Shown in pieces: positions 8,931 through 16,297 of a stretch of DNA of 64,000 nucleotides; the first letter of the stretch is position 1, and each line of letters starts with the position of its first letter. The notes under the pieces were generated by a model. It saw only the letters and a list, made by a program, of their open reading frames with translations, did no database searches and was not told the DNA's origin. Source of the stretch: Chitinophaga sp. S165. Its GTDB lineage: Bacteria > Bacteroidota > Bacteroidia > Chitinophagales > Chitinophagaceae. A program made the position numbers and the translations under genes. The stretch is taken from the NCBI RefSeq assembly GCF_003182155.1, contig NZ_QGTG01000009.1, positions 62,001 through 126,000 of the forward strand, read 5' to 3'.

Positions 8931-9644
8931 ATGAAACCCATCATTTGTTTCCTGCTGATATTCGGCATCGCGTGTAATTCGCCCATGAAGAGTAATAAGG
9001 ATATCGATGCAGACTCTTCCAGCGCTATACAGGAAGAGGCCTCACAAAGTGCAGCAGCAAACCCGAGCGAGAATGCTGCTGGTGGTACTGCGAATGCCGG
9101 GAGTGCAATGGCAGCGGGCGAGGAGGAGTCAAACGTGAGAAAGGGTGGAACGGAGCCCGTTTCCGGAACGCTCCGTTTTAAAGATCACAAATATGCTATT
9201 GTCTCCAAAGGAGACGGTACCGGCCGTTCTATCACAATTGCTGCATCCGATCTTAAAGGAGACTCTTCAAAAGCTGACAGCACAGTGATCCGTGATGTGA
9301 AGGGAACGCTGCTGAAAACATCCATCGAAGATCTCGATAATGATAAGAACCCGGAAATCTATCTGTTCACCACTTCTACTGGTACCGACGCTACCGGTAG
9401 CGTGTATGGAGTAACTTATATTAACAATAAGGCGTTCAGCATTTTGCCAGGCGATGTGAATGCTGCAGCTCCAAAGGGTTATCGCGGACGGGATTCTTTT
9501 TATATACAACAACGGCAGATCGTCCGTAGTTACCCTGTCTATGAGGATGGTGATCTTGACAGCAAGCCATCTGGTGGTAAGCGTACGATCAAGTATGGTT
9601 TGAAGAAACAGGCGAATGGGTACATGCTGAAAGAAGCGAAGTAA
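8931..9644 (+). CDS. Lipoprotein resembling PliI-type lysozyme inhibitors
   Basis: 237-residue predicted lipoprotein: short signal MKPIICFLLIFGIAC with the lipobox cysteine at 15, then a low-complexity Ala/Ser/Glu-rich spacer to about residue 75 and a globular C-terminal domain. The domain holds RFKDHKYAIVSKGDGTG, DLDNDKNPEIYLFTTS, GYRGRDSFYIQQRQIVRSYP and a final PSGGKRTIKYGLKK block. That combination resembles periplasmic inhibitors of invertebrate-type lysozyme (PliI), which use a loop on this fold to plug the enzyme. The assignment is by recognition of pattern only. The gene is monocistronic and divergent from the 8222 gene. The first 9 bases after the stop begin the repeat-rich intergenic region. 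Confidence 0.6.
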   Translation: MKPIICFLLIFGIACNSPMKSNKDIDADSSSAIQEEASQSAAANPSENAAGGTANAGSAMAAGEEESNVRKGGTEPVSGTLRFKDHKYAIVSKGDGTGRSITIAASDLKGDSSKADSTVIRDVKGTLLKTSIEDLDNDKNPEIYLFTTSTGTDATGSVYGVTYINNKAFSILPGDVNAAAPKGYRGRDSFYIQQRQIVRSYPVYEDGDLDSKPSGGKRTIKYGLKKQANGYMLKEAK

Positions 9645-9735
9645 GGTCGTAGTAACCTGCTGTGGTTAGGGCCTTTCTTATTGCATATGTGAAATTCTTG
9701 AAGGGTTTCTTGATGTCTGCTCTCTTAAGACCTTC

Positions 9736-9888
9736 GCGGATTGAGGTGGGACTTCGGGCTGTACCCCTCTTCGAGCACGTACTATTGAGCATCATCAAGC
9801 GGATTGGCTTTAGGATCTTTATTAAACCCCTATCAATCGTATAGGGGCTCTACAAGGGCTAATGCCCTCAGTCTCCACCTCAATCCGG
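9736..9888. repeat. Palindromic dispersed element, type 1, copy A
   Basis: Long imperfect hairpin. The left arm starts CGGATTGAGGTGG (9737-9749) and the right arm ends CCACCTCAATCCG (9875-9887), a perfect complement. Inside the arms lie the blocks GGGCTGTACCCCTC and TCGAGCAC, and near the centre TTAAACCCCTATCAATCG. The same internal blocks recur in copies B (10048-10235) and D (28908-29065), while the terminal arm sequences differ between copies. Copy A is in the opposite orientation to B and D, judging by the TTAAACCCC block. Confidence 0.75.
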
Positions 9889-10047
9889 CATCTGGTATAG
9901 GCATTCGCTTAATTATTGACTATAGCTTTAGAGGCTATCACGTGCATTTAGCTTTATTATGAAGATATATTGAGACGATTGGACTTGCGTTAAACTTAAA
10001 CTATGATATTATGTATAGCAGATGAAAATTGGGCGTCCACCTATTTC

Positions 10048-10235
10048 TTGGGAGCCTCTAAGCAGCGGGCGGTTTCAGAGGAGACTGCGGGCCTTAGTCC
10101 TTGGAGAGCCTCTATACGATTGATAGGGGTTAAATGGAATTCCCAAAGCCCATACGCTTGATAAAGCTCAATCCTTAGTGCTCGAAAAGGAGTACAGCCC
10201 GCAGTCCCTACTGAACCGCCCGCATAGGCCCCAAC
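10048..10235. repeat. Palindromic dispersed element, type 1, copy B
   Basis: Arms GCGGGCGG (10065-10072) and CCGCCCGC (10216-10223) are complementary, and the pairing continues inward through GACTGCGGGC / GCCCGCAGTC with small bulges. A weaker outer extension pairs TTGGGAGCCT with AGGCCCCAAC. The central loop contains GATAGGGGTTAAATGG and TACGCTTGATAA. These central words also occur in copies A and D, so the centre is conserved while the arms change by compensating substitutions. Confidence 0.75.
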
Positions 10236-10278
10236 ATAACCTAATCCAAACGCATCAATCCATGGACAGATAAAATAA

Positions 10279-10308
10279 AAAGGCGAACAGCATAAACCGT
10301 TCGCCTTT
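10279..10308 (-). terminator. Intrinsic terminator of the SH3b/BON/EF-hand gene group
   Basis: Perfect 10-bp stem AAAGGCGAAC (10279-10288) / GTTCGCCTTT (10299-10308) with a 10-base loop, flanked by A-runs that become U-runs on the minus-strand transcript. It sits just past the stop at 10330. Confidence 0.8.
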
Positions 10309-10329
10309 AAAAACATTAAAAAATAACTA

Positions 10330-10752
10330 TCATTCAACCGGCTTGAGATATTGCGAATGCGCATATCCTTCTTCACCAGCCTTCGTACGGATCAACCACC
10401 ATTCATCACTATGCTTGCTGATCAGCGTAACGATCTCCGCATGCGCAGCTTTACCAATGATAGGCTGATCAACCCCCGGACCTTTCCGTACATTGAGATT
10501 GGACGATTGAGTAACAACTTCCAGTTTAGCCCCCTCAACAGCTGTCGCTACTTTGATGTCCATAACAACATCGCCGCTGAGAAAATTCGGATCGATCTTC
10601 CCGTAGATATTCCAGAGATTATCTTTAACAGCACCGCTGGGCGCATCGCCGCTGATATGTAATACGCCTTCCTGTTCATTCACCTGGAGATTACCGGTGC
10701 CCGCAGATCTGGCTGTATCTATCAGTTCCTTGTATTTGTCCTGTAATGACAT
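10330..10752 (-). CDS. BON-like/SH3b domain protein
   Basis: 140 residues without a signal peptide or membrane segment. The N-terminal half (about 15-72) has the GxVxxxxxV beta-strand pattern of BON/LysM-associated domains (QEGVLHISGDAPSG). Residues 80-138 form a bacterial SH3 domain (SSNLNVRKGPGVDQPIIGKA, then EWWLIRTKAGEEGYAHSQYL). SH3b domains usually bind peptidoglycan or peptide ligands. Together with the BON lipoprotein 18 bases upstream and the EF-hand protein beyond it, this looks like a three-gene envelope-stress group with one terminator after it. Absence of an export signal leaves localisation open. Confidence 0.8.
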   Translation of the reverse strand: MSLQDKYKELIDTARSAGTGNLQVNEQEGVLHISGDAPSGAVKDNLWNIYGKIDPNFLSGDVVMDIKVATAVEGAKLEVVTQSSNLNVRKGPGVDQPIIGKAAHAEIVTLISKHSDEWWLIRTKAGEEGYAHSQYLKPVE

Positions 10753-10770
10753 AAACAGTGATTTAGAAGG

Positions 10771-11277
10771 TTATTTTACAGTAAGACCTGAAGCATCAAC
10801 TTTCTTCGGATTCAAAGCATCCAAAGCCTGTTTTAATGTTTTCCATTTAGCAGCAGAAAGTTGGCCCGTAACCGTGATAACACCCGCGTCAACTTTAATG
10901 TCAGCACCGGGAAAATCTTTGGAGATGTTCGTAACGCCGGTACGGAGCGCATCATCAGCGGTATTGACAACAGCAGTACTGTCAGTTGCTGGTGGTGGAG
11001 GCGGAGCAGATGGCGTTACCATAATGTTGTTGACAACGCTCTTCACACCTTCTGTCGATTTCACTGATGCTTCAGCAGAAGCCTTAGTGGCATCGTCAGC
11101 TACATTACCTGCAAGGGTTACAACACCGTCTTTGACATCAGCAGTCACTTCTGGCATTGTGCTTAACTGTTCCGTAACTTTTGCCTGGATCTGTGTGTCG
11201 CTTGGTTTTCCTTTACAGGCTACCATAGATGCAAATACCACGCAGAGGAGAATAGTGCTCAATTGTTTGTTTCTCAT
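10771..11277 (-). CDS. Lipoprotein with two BON domains
   Basis: 168 residues. Lipoprotein signal with lipobox SMVAC (cysteine 21). A first BON domain at about 25-88 (QIQAKVTEQL, KDGVVTLAGNVADDATK) is followed by a proline-rich linker at about 89-97 and a second BON-like domain at about 103-166 (DIKVDAGVITVTGQLSAAKWK). BON domains bind phospholipid and occur in osmotic-stress proteins such as OsmY. The protein is probably anchored in the periplasmic leaflet. It is immediately upstream of the SH3b gene and downstream of the EF-hand protein gene, all on the minus strand with 18 and 38 base gaps. Confidence 0.87.
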   Translation of the reverse strand: MRNKQLSTILLCVVFASMVACKGKPSDTQIQAKVTEQLSTMPEVTADVKDGVVTLAGNVADDATKASAEASVKSTEGVKSVVNNIMVTPSAPPPPPATDSTAVVNTADDALRTGVTNISKDFPGADIKVDAGVITVTGQLSAAKWKTLKQALDALNPKKVDASGLTVK

Positions 11278-11315
11278 AATTATTGATTGGAATGGTTAAA
11301 AGTTCCATCTGATAA

Positions 11316-11840
11316 TTACCTGAACATCTTTGTAATGTCGTTCAGATCAACATCACCGTCGCCGTCTTTGTCAAGTCCCAGTTTGCCACCAATATTATTG
11401 ATAGAGCTCTGGATATTACCACTGCCAAAACCACCGCTACCGAAGTTAGAACCTCCGAGGGACGATAAGATATCCTGGATATTAAAGCCGTTGCCTACAC
11501 CACCACCGCCTTGTACGCCACCACCTTTGATGGCATTCAGAACAGTTGGGATCAGCGTTGCAGCAATGCTAGTAGCAGTAGCACTATTGATGCCAAACTT
11601 TTCCATGATGTTGCCGGCAAAGTTCTGTTGTATGTTTTGTGTAACAGGATGATCAGCAGAATCAAGGGCGTCATTTACCTGTTGTGTTTCACCATTGGCA
11701 TTCAGCTGACCGAAAGTGGAGAGAATGGAGTTCTGCGCCTCGGCAATCACAGCATCATTGTGCTCGTTGGGGACTTCCGGATTGTTGATGACAGATTGCA
11801 GACCGCTTTGCTGAATGAGTTGCGTTAATTGTTCAAGCAT
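11316..11840 (-). CDS. DUF937/YidB-like protein with C-terminal EF-hand loop
   Basis: 174 residues, no signal peptide. Residues 60-105 (NIMEKFGINSATATSIAATL, then IPTVLNAI) resemble the YidB/DUF937 helical repeat. A glycine/asparagine-rich flexible stretch follows (107-150). The C-terminus carries an excellent calcium-binding loop, DKDGDGDVDLND (residues 157-168), with acidic ligands at positions 1, 3, 5, 9 and 12. A single EF-hand of this sort also resembles half a dockerin, but no cohesin partner is seen. First gene of the apparent SH3b/BON group. Function unknown; the calcium loop suggests structural calcium binding. Confidence 0.7.
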   Translation of the reverse strand: MLEQLTQLIQQSGLQSVINNPEVPNEHNDAVIAEAQNSILSTFGQLNANGETQQVNDALDSADHPVTQNIQQNFAGNIMEKFGINSATATSIAATLIPTVLNAIKGGGVQGGGGVGNGFNIQDILSSLGGSNFGSGGFGSGNIQSSINNIGGKLGLDKDGDGDVDLNDITKMFR

Positions 11841-11976
11841 AAATGAGTTTTATAAGGTAATAAGAACGATAAAGATAGGAAACCTTATAACAACCTGACC
11901 AATGGGAATGTTCACCGGCGCTGCAAATAACAATAGTATAACGGACGTTTACAGGAACAGGAGGGGGCATGAAATG

Positions 11977-12010
11977 AAAAAGCCGGTACTGCAATAACAG
12001 TCCGGCTTTA
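11977..12010 (-). terminator. Terminator of the suf operon
   Basis: Stem AAAGCCGG-ACTG (11979-11991, one bulged T) with CAGT-CCGGCTTT (11998-12009), and an A-run on the far side giving a U-run on the minus-strand transcript. It follows the last suf gene (stop at 12046) by about 35 bases. Confidence 0.8.
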
Positions 12011-12045
12011 CTGATAATTTCCGTATGTGGTGCTATAGCTTTGGT

Positions 12046-12363
12046 TTACATGAAACCCAGCTCCAGCTTGGCTTCTTCACTCATCATCTCTTTCGTCCAT
12101 GGTGGATCGAAGGTCAGGGTCACATCTACGTCAGAAACGCCTTCGATATCCCTTACTTTTTCATCCACTTCACGTATGATATCGCCAGCAACCGGACAAC
12201 CGGGAGCGGTGAGTGTCATGATGATGCCGACACGGTTATTATCACCGATCTTGATCTCATATACCAGGCCCAGCTCAAAGATGTTCACCGGTATTTCCGG
12301 ATCGAATACTGTGCGCAATGTTTCTTCAATCCTGTCGCGTAGTGTCAATGTATTTTCGCTCAT
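12046..12363 (-). CDS. sufT: SufT-like iron-sulfur assembly protein (MIP18/DUF59)
   Basis: 105 residues, the usual size of the MIP18/DUF59 family. Key motifs are DPEIPVNIFELGLVY (21-35) and LTAPGCPVAGD with the conserved Cys56. Members help insert or deliver Fe-S clusters to target enzymes. It is the last gene of the suf operon: its ATG overlaps the sufE stop by four bases (12360-12363), which implies translational coupling. Paa-type DUF59 proteins of phenylacetate pathways share the fold, but the suf context decides the call. Confidence 0.92.
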   Translation of the reverse strand: MSENTLTLRDRIEETLRTVFDPEIPVNIFELGLVYEIKIGDNNRVGIIMTLTAPGCPVAGDIIREVDEKVRDIEGVSDVDVTLTFDPPWTKEMMSEEAKLELGFM

Positions 12364-12806
12364 AACTCTTTGCCGTTTTTTTGTGATTGAGATTTTGCCT
12401 CATAGGCAATTGCATATAACTTGACCTGCTTGAGCATGCTCAGAAGCCCGTTGGAACGGGTAGGAGACAGGTGGCTGCTCAATCCGATCGCATCAATAAA
12501 GTATATTTCAGACTCCGCGATCTCTTTAGGCGTATGTCCGGAAAACACGGTGATCATCAGGCTTACCAGCCCTTTGGTGATCACTGCATCACTGTCGGCC
12601 GTGAAGATCAGTTTGCCGTCCTGCATGTCGGTATGTAACCATACCTGCGACTGACAACCTTTAATCAGGTGATCGGGCGTTTTATATTTTTCGTCAATCA
12701 GCGGAAGTTCCTTACCCAGTTGAATAATGTGTTCGTATTTATCCATCCAGTTCTCCAGAAAAGAGAAGTCTGATATCAGTTCGTCCTGTTTTTCTTTGAT
12801 AGTCAT
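12360..12806 (-). CDS. sufE: SufE sulfur-transfer protein
   Basis: 148 residues. It accepts persulfide sulfur from SufS and passes it to the SufBCD scaffold. Cys51 in KGCQSQVW is the sulfur-accepting residue in the family's characteristic loop, and the C-terminal FIDAIGLSSHLSPTRSNG block is also standard. It starts seven bases after the sufS stop and overlaps the DUF59 gene by four, so the three are tightly coupled. Cytoplasmic. Confidence 0.95.
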   Translation of the reverse strand: MTIKEKQDELISDFSFLENWMDKYEHIIQLGKELPLIDEKYKTPDHLIKGCQSQVWLHTDMQDGKLIFTADSDAVITKGLVSLMITVFSGHTPKEIAESEIYFIDAIGLSSHLSPTRSNGLLSMLKQVKLYAIAYEAKSQSQKNGKEL

Positions 12807-12813
12807 AATCCTG

Positions 12814-14061
12814 TTATCTTAACATAGCGGCGGCTTTTTTGATGCCGGCTACTAATCTGTCTATATCTTCGAAAGTCGTATACATGGCAAAGGATGCACG
12901 TACGGTACCAGGGATGCAGAAAAAGCCCATTACAGGTTCAGCACAGTGGTGCCCGGTGCGGATAGCGATACCCTGTTTGTCGAGCAGCTCTCCCAGGTCA
13001 TAAGGATGGATATCGTCTACCAGGAAGGAGATAGCTCCGGAACGATGTTTCGCATTACCAATGAAACGCAGGCCTTCGATCTGCTGCAGCTGTTGCGCTG
13101 CATATTCCACCAGCTGTTCTTCCCATGCCTGGATATTTTCAACACCGATCTGTTGTACGTATTTGATAGCAGCTGCAAGCGCAATGGCGCCGCTGATATC
13201 CGGCGTACCGGCTTCAAACTTGTACGGTAGTACGTTGTAGATAGTTTTGGCGAAGGTAACGGTCTTGATCATATCACCACCACCCTGGTAAGGAGGCAGT
13301 CTGTCCAGCCATTCTTCTTTACCATACAGCACACCGGTACCGGTAGGACCGTATATCTTATGACCGGAGAATACGAGAAAGTCTACGTCCAGTTCCTGTA
13401 CATCCACAGGCATATGTTGCACCGCCTGTGCTGCATCGAGCAATACAGGAATATTACGGGCATGTGCCTGAGCTATAATATCGCGTACGGGATTAACAGT
13501 ACCGAGGGAATTGGATACGTAGGTCAGCGCAATGATCTTCACTTTATCTGTCAGCAGTTCAGTGAATGCAGACATGATCAGTTCTCCGTTTTCATCCATA
13601 GGGATGACCTTCAGTTCAGCACCTCTGTCTTCACACATCATCTGCCACGGAACAATATTGGAATGATGTTCCATTGCAGATACCAATACCACATCACCTG
13701 GTTTGATCTCACCACGGCCGAATGAGTAGGCAACGAGGTTGATACTATCGGTGGTCCCTTTAGTAAAGATGATCTCTTCAGATTTACGTGCATTGAGGAA
13801 GGAGGCTACGGTCTTACGGGAATCCTCGTAGGCAGCAGTTGCTTCCTGGCTGAGATGATGTACACCGCGATGTACGTTGCTGTTGAGATGGATATAGTAG
13901 TGCATCAGCGTATCCAGTACGATCTGCGGCTTCTGTGTAGTAGCAGCATTATCGAGATATACGAGTGGTAATCCATATACTTTTTCCTGTAACAGCGGAA
14001 AATCCTTCCTGATCTTTTCTACATCTATGGCCGGAACAGTGATGTCTGGTACGTGTTGCAT
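12814..14061 (-). CDS. sufS: SufS cysteine desulfurase
   Basis: 415 residues. PLP enzyme that converts cysteine to alanine and forms a protein persulfide. Visible features: N-terminal YLDNAATTQKP, SAMEHHSNIVPW around His132/133, LLDAAQAVQH for the cofactor aspartate, Lys235 in SGHKIYGPTG as the Schiff-base lysine, and Cys373 in RTGHHCAEPVM as the persulfide cysteine. The short active-site loop and position in the operon make it group II SufS rather than IscS. A 96-base gap with a hairpin separates it from sufD upstream. Confidence 0.97.
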   Translation of the reverse strand: MQHVPDITVPAIDVEKIRKDFPLLQEKVYGLPLVYLDNAATTQKPQIVLDTLMHYYIHLNSNVHRGVHHLSQEATAAYEDSRKTVASFLNARKSEEIIFTKGTTDSINLVAYSFGRGEIKPGDVVLVSAMEHHSNIVPWQMMCEDRGAELKVIPMDENGELIMSAFTELLTDKVKIIALTYVSNSLGTVNPVRDIIAQAHARNIPVLLDAAQAVQHMPVDVQELDVDFLVFSGHKIYGPTGTGVLYGKEEWLDRLPPYQGGGDMIKTVTFAKTIYNVLPYKFEAGTPDISGAIALAAAIKYVQQIGVENIQAWEEQLVEYAAQQLQQIEGLRFIGNAKHRSGAISFLVDDIHPYDLGELLDKQGIAIRTGHHCAEPVMGFFCIPGTVRASFAMYTTFEDIDRLVAGIKKAAAMLR

Positions 14062-14100
14062 AATACTCTATAAGTTTATCGTTCTTCTCTGAAGCATCAG

Positions 14101-14141
14101 AGGTCATCCGGGATGGACCTGGATGACCTCGTGCAAAGATC
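14101..14141 (-). promoter_or_regulatory. Hairpin and possible weak promoter between sufD and sufS
   Basis: AGGTCATCC (14101-14109) and GGATGACCT (14121-14129) form a perfect 9-bp stem with an 11-base loop and no U-run. Just upstream on the minus strand, GATCTTTG (14134-14141) differs from the TAnnTTTG -7 box only in its first base. The pair could give an internal sufSE-sufT promoter with a structured leader, or an RNA-processing site. Confidence 0.35.
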
Positions 14142-14157
14142 GGAATTTCTGATCGAA

Positions 14158-15477
14158 TTAGTTATTGATAGCGCCGGCTACATACTGGCGGATCTTTTCT
14201 GCGAGGAAATCCTGTAAAGCCGGTATGTGTACCTGATCGGTAATATCAAATGCGAATGCATTTACCAGCAATGATTTAGCGGCTTCTTCACCAATACCAC
14301 GGGAGCGGAGATAGAACAGAGATTCTTCGCTGAAGCGCCCTACGGTAAAACCGTGGCTACACTTCACGTCATCTGCATATATTTCAAGCTGAGGTTGTGA
14401 ATTGATGTTGGCCTTTTCGCTCATCAGCAGGTTGTTGTTCTGCTGGAAAGCGTTTGTTTTCTGCGCATCCTGGTGTACATGGATCTTACCGGTGAATACG
14501 CCATTGGCGTCGTCCAGCAATACTCCTTTGTATAGCTCATTACTGTTACAGTTAGGCACGAGATGATCCACGAAAGTGTGGTTGTCAACATGCTGGGTAC
14601 CTGTAGCCAGGTAGAGGCCGTGCAGATTGGTTTCCGTATTGCTACCTGTCAGCGCTACGCTGAGGTTGTTACGGGTCAGTTCTGCAGATGGCAGGGTGAA
14701 GTTAAAATGATGATAACGGCTGTCGGCCTTCTGTGTAGTAGAAGTATGATAGATGTGACGGCTGTTCTTTACAGTGCTCTGGATATTGTAATGCCAGAGT
14801 TCTGCATTTTCTTCCAGTACCACTTCTGTTACGCCGTTTACGAAAGCGATCGCGTTATCATTGATTCCTACAGCACTCTCAATTACTTCCAGCGTTGCGC
14901 TCTTATGCAGCACGATCAGGTGACGGGGCTGAATGAAGGCGTTCGCCGAAGCAGTATACACATGAATGATATGTAAAGGCTTGTCCAGACTGGCGTTCAC
15001 ACCTGCTTCGATGAACAGGCCGTCAGCAAACAGGGCCGCATTCAGAGCAGCGAAAGGCTGCGACTGCAGGTGCGGATGTTTGTCGAACCATGCCTGCAAT
15101 TGTGGGTTGCCGGCAGCGTCGCTCACTTTGGAAACGGTGATCTTACCACCGGTAGGCAGGGTAGAGAGGTCGGCCTGCAAGCGTCCGTTCACCAGTACAG
15201 CGCGATAGCTGTCCAGTTGTGGGATGCCGGCCGCTTTCAGTTGTTCTGCCGTTACTGTGCCCTGCTCTTCCTGTGCCAGGGTAAAAGCGTCTTTGAGGTA
15301 GCGCTGTATGTTAGTATAGCGCCACTCTTCAGTTTTCACGGTAGGCAGACCCAGTTCCTTGAAGCGGCCAAAAGCCAGCTTGCGGGCAGGAAGGATGGCG
15401 TTGTCCGCATCTACTTTCTGCTCGGGACCAGGTACCCCGTTGGATATAAATTCGTAGAATGATTTATCGCTCGTCAT
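14158..15477 (-). CDS. sufD: SufD, Fe-S scaffold subunit
   Basis: 439 residues, typical length. SufD forms the SufBC2D complex on which clusters are built. The core is a right-handed beta-helix, seen as a long run of short hydrophobic strands (HIYHTSTTQKADSRYHHFNF). The C-terminal helical tail matches SufB/SufD: KCSHGFTVGRFSEESLFYLR, then SRGIGEEAAKSLLVNAFAFD. The conserved histidine of KCSHG is present. It lies 12 bases downstream of sufC. Cytoplasmic. Confidence 0.96.
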   Translation of the reverse strand: MTSDKSFYEFISNGVPGPEQKVDADNAILPARKLAFGRFKELGLPTVKTEEWRYTNIQRYLKDAFTLAQEEQGTVTAEQLKAAGIPQLDSYRAVLVNGRLQADLSTLPTGGKITVSKVSDAAGNPQLQAWFDKHPHLQSQPFAALNAALFADGLFIEAGVNASLDKPLHIIHVYTASANAFIQPRHLIVLHKSATLEVIESAVGINDNAIAFVNGVTEVVLEENAELWHYNIQSTVKNSRHIYHTSTTQKADSRYHHFNFTLPSAELTRNNLSVALTGSNTETNLHGLYLATGTQHVDNHTFVDHLVPNCNSNELYKGVLLDDANGVFTGKIHVHQDAQKTNAFQQNNNLLMSEKANINSQPQLEIYADDVKCSHGFTVGRFSEESLFYLRSRGIGEEAAKSLLVNAFAFDITDQVHIPALQDFLAEKIRQYVAGAINN

Positions 15478-15489
15478 GTTCTTTTTGCG

Positions 15490-16254
15490 TTATACAGATT
15501 CTTTCTGGTGTACCTCTTCTTTCAGCCAGTCGTAGCCTTTTTCTTCCAGCTCAAGTGCCAGTTCTTTGGTACCAGTCTTAACGATCTGGCCATTGTACAG
15601 CACGTGCACGAAGTCAGGCACGATGTATTCCAGCAAACGCTGGTAGTGGGTAATAACCATAAAAGCCTTATCTGCGCTGCGCAGTTTATTTACGCCGGCA
15701 GCTACAATGCGGAGGGCGTCAATATCGAGGCCGGAATCAGTTTCGTCCAGGATGGCTAATTTCGGATCGAGCATAGCCAGCTGAAACACTTCATTCCTCT
15801 TTTTCTCACCACCGGAGAAACCTTCGTTCAGAGAACGGTTCATCAGGTTAGCATTAAAATCTACCAACTGCTGTTTTTCTTTGGTCAGCTTCAGGAATTC
15901 TTTTGATTCCATCGCAGGCAGACTATGGTAAGCCCTGATCTCATTTAAGGCAGTCTTGAGGAAGTGCAGGTTAGATACACCTGGAATTTCTACCGGATAC
16001 TGGAACGCCAGGAACAGGCCTTCGCGTGCACGATCTTCCGGAGACATGTCCAGCAGATTCTTTCCTTCGAAGATCACTTCACCCTGTGTAACAGTATAAT
16101 TTTCACGACCCGCTAACACAGAAGAGAGTGAGCTTTTTCCTGAACCGTTAGGGCCCATGATAGCATGCATTTCTCCTTTTTTGATCTCGAGGTTGATGCC
16201 CTTGAGGATCTGTTTACCGTCTACTTCTGCGTGCAGATTTTTAATCGTCAGCAT
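15490..16254 (-). CDS. sufC: SufC, ATPase of the SufBCD complex
   Basis: 254 residues. ABC-type ATPase that works in the soluble SufBC2D scaffold rather than in a membrane transporter. Walker A GPNGSGKSS (34-42), Q-loop near FLAFQYPVEIPG, signature FSGGEKKR (146-153), Walker B LAILDETDSGLD (166-177) and switch His203 are all intact. FQYPVEIPGV and the DETDSGLD variant are SufC hallmarks. It sits between sufB (43 bases upstream) and sufD (12 bases downstream). Confidence 0.97.
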   Translation of the reverse strand: MLTIKNLHAEVDGKQILKGINLEIKKGEMHAIMGPNGSGKSSLSSVLAGRENYTVTQGEVIFEGKNLLDMSPEDRAREGLFLAFQYPVEIPGVSNLHFLKTALNEIRAYHSLPAMESKEFLKLTKEKQQLVDFNANLMNRSLNEGFSGGEKKRNEVFQLAMLDPKLAILDETDSGLDIDALRIVAAGVNKLRSADKAFMVITHYQRLLEYIVPDFVHVLYNGQIVKTGTKELALELEEKGYDWLKEEVHQKESV

Positions 16255-16297
16255 GATTGTATGTTTCTCTGTTGTTTTTGCTTTGTAAATTGTTTAA

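Larger units (their letters stand above)
9645..10329. other. Gene-free interval with two palindromic elements
   Basis: No credible gene. Short frames on both strands here (for example 9589-9798 minus, 9662-9844 plus, 10041-10376 minus) follow the palindromic elements at 9736-9888 and 10048-10235 rather than coding constraint. The interval also contains the terminator of the SH3b/BON operon at 10279-10308. Confidence 0.7.

Noticed and set aside
8750..8986. 78-codon minus frame opposite the lipoprotein gene start
   Set aside because: Overlaps the lipoprotein's signal peptide on the other strand and lacks coding character.
9589..9844. Short frames on both strands over element A
   Set aside because: Translations of a repeat; no start context and overlapping each other.
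10041..10376. 111-codon minus frame
   Set aside because: It is a translation of palindromic element B plus the terminator and overlaps the SH3b gene; similar fragments appear wherever type 1 elements occur, so the likeness between frames reflects the repeat, not a protein family.
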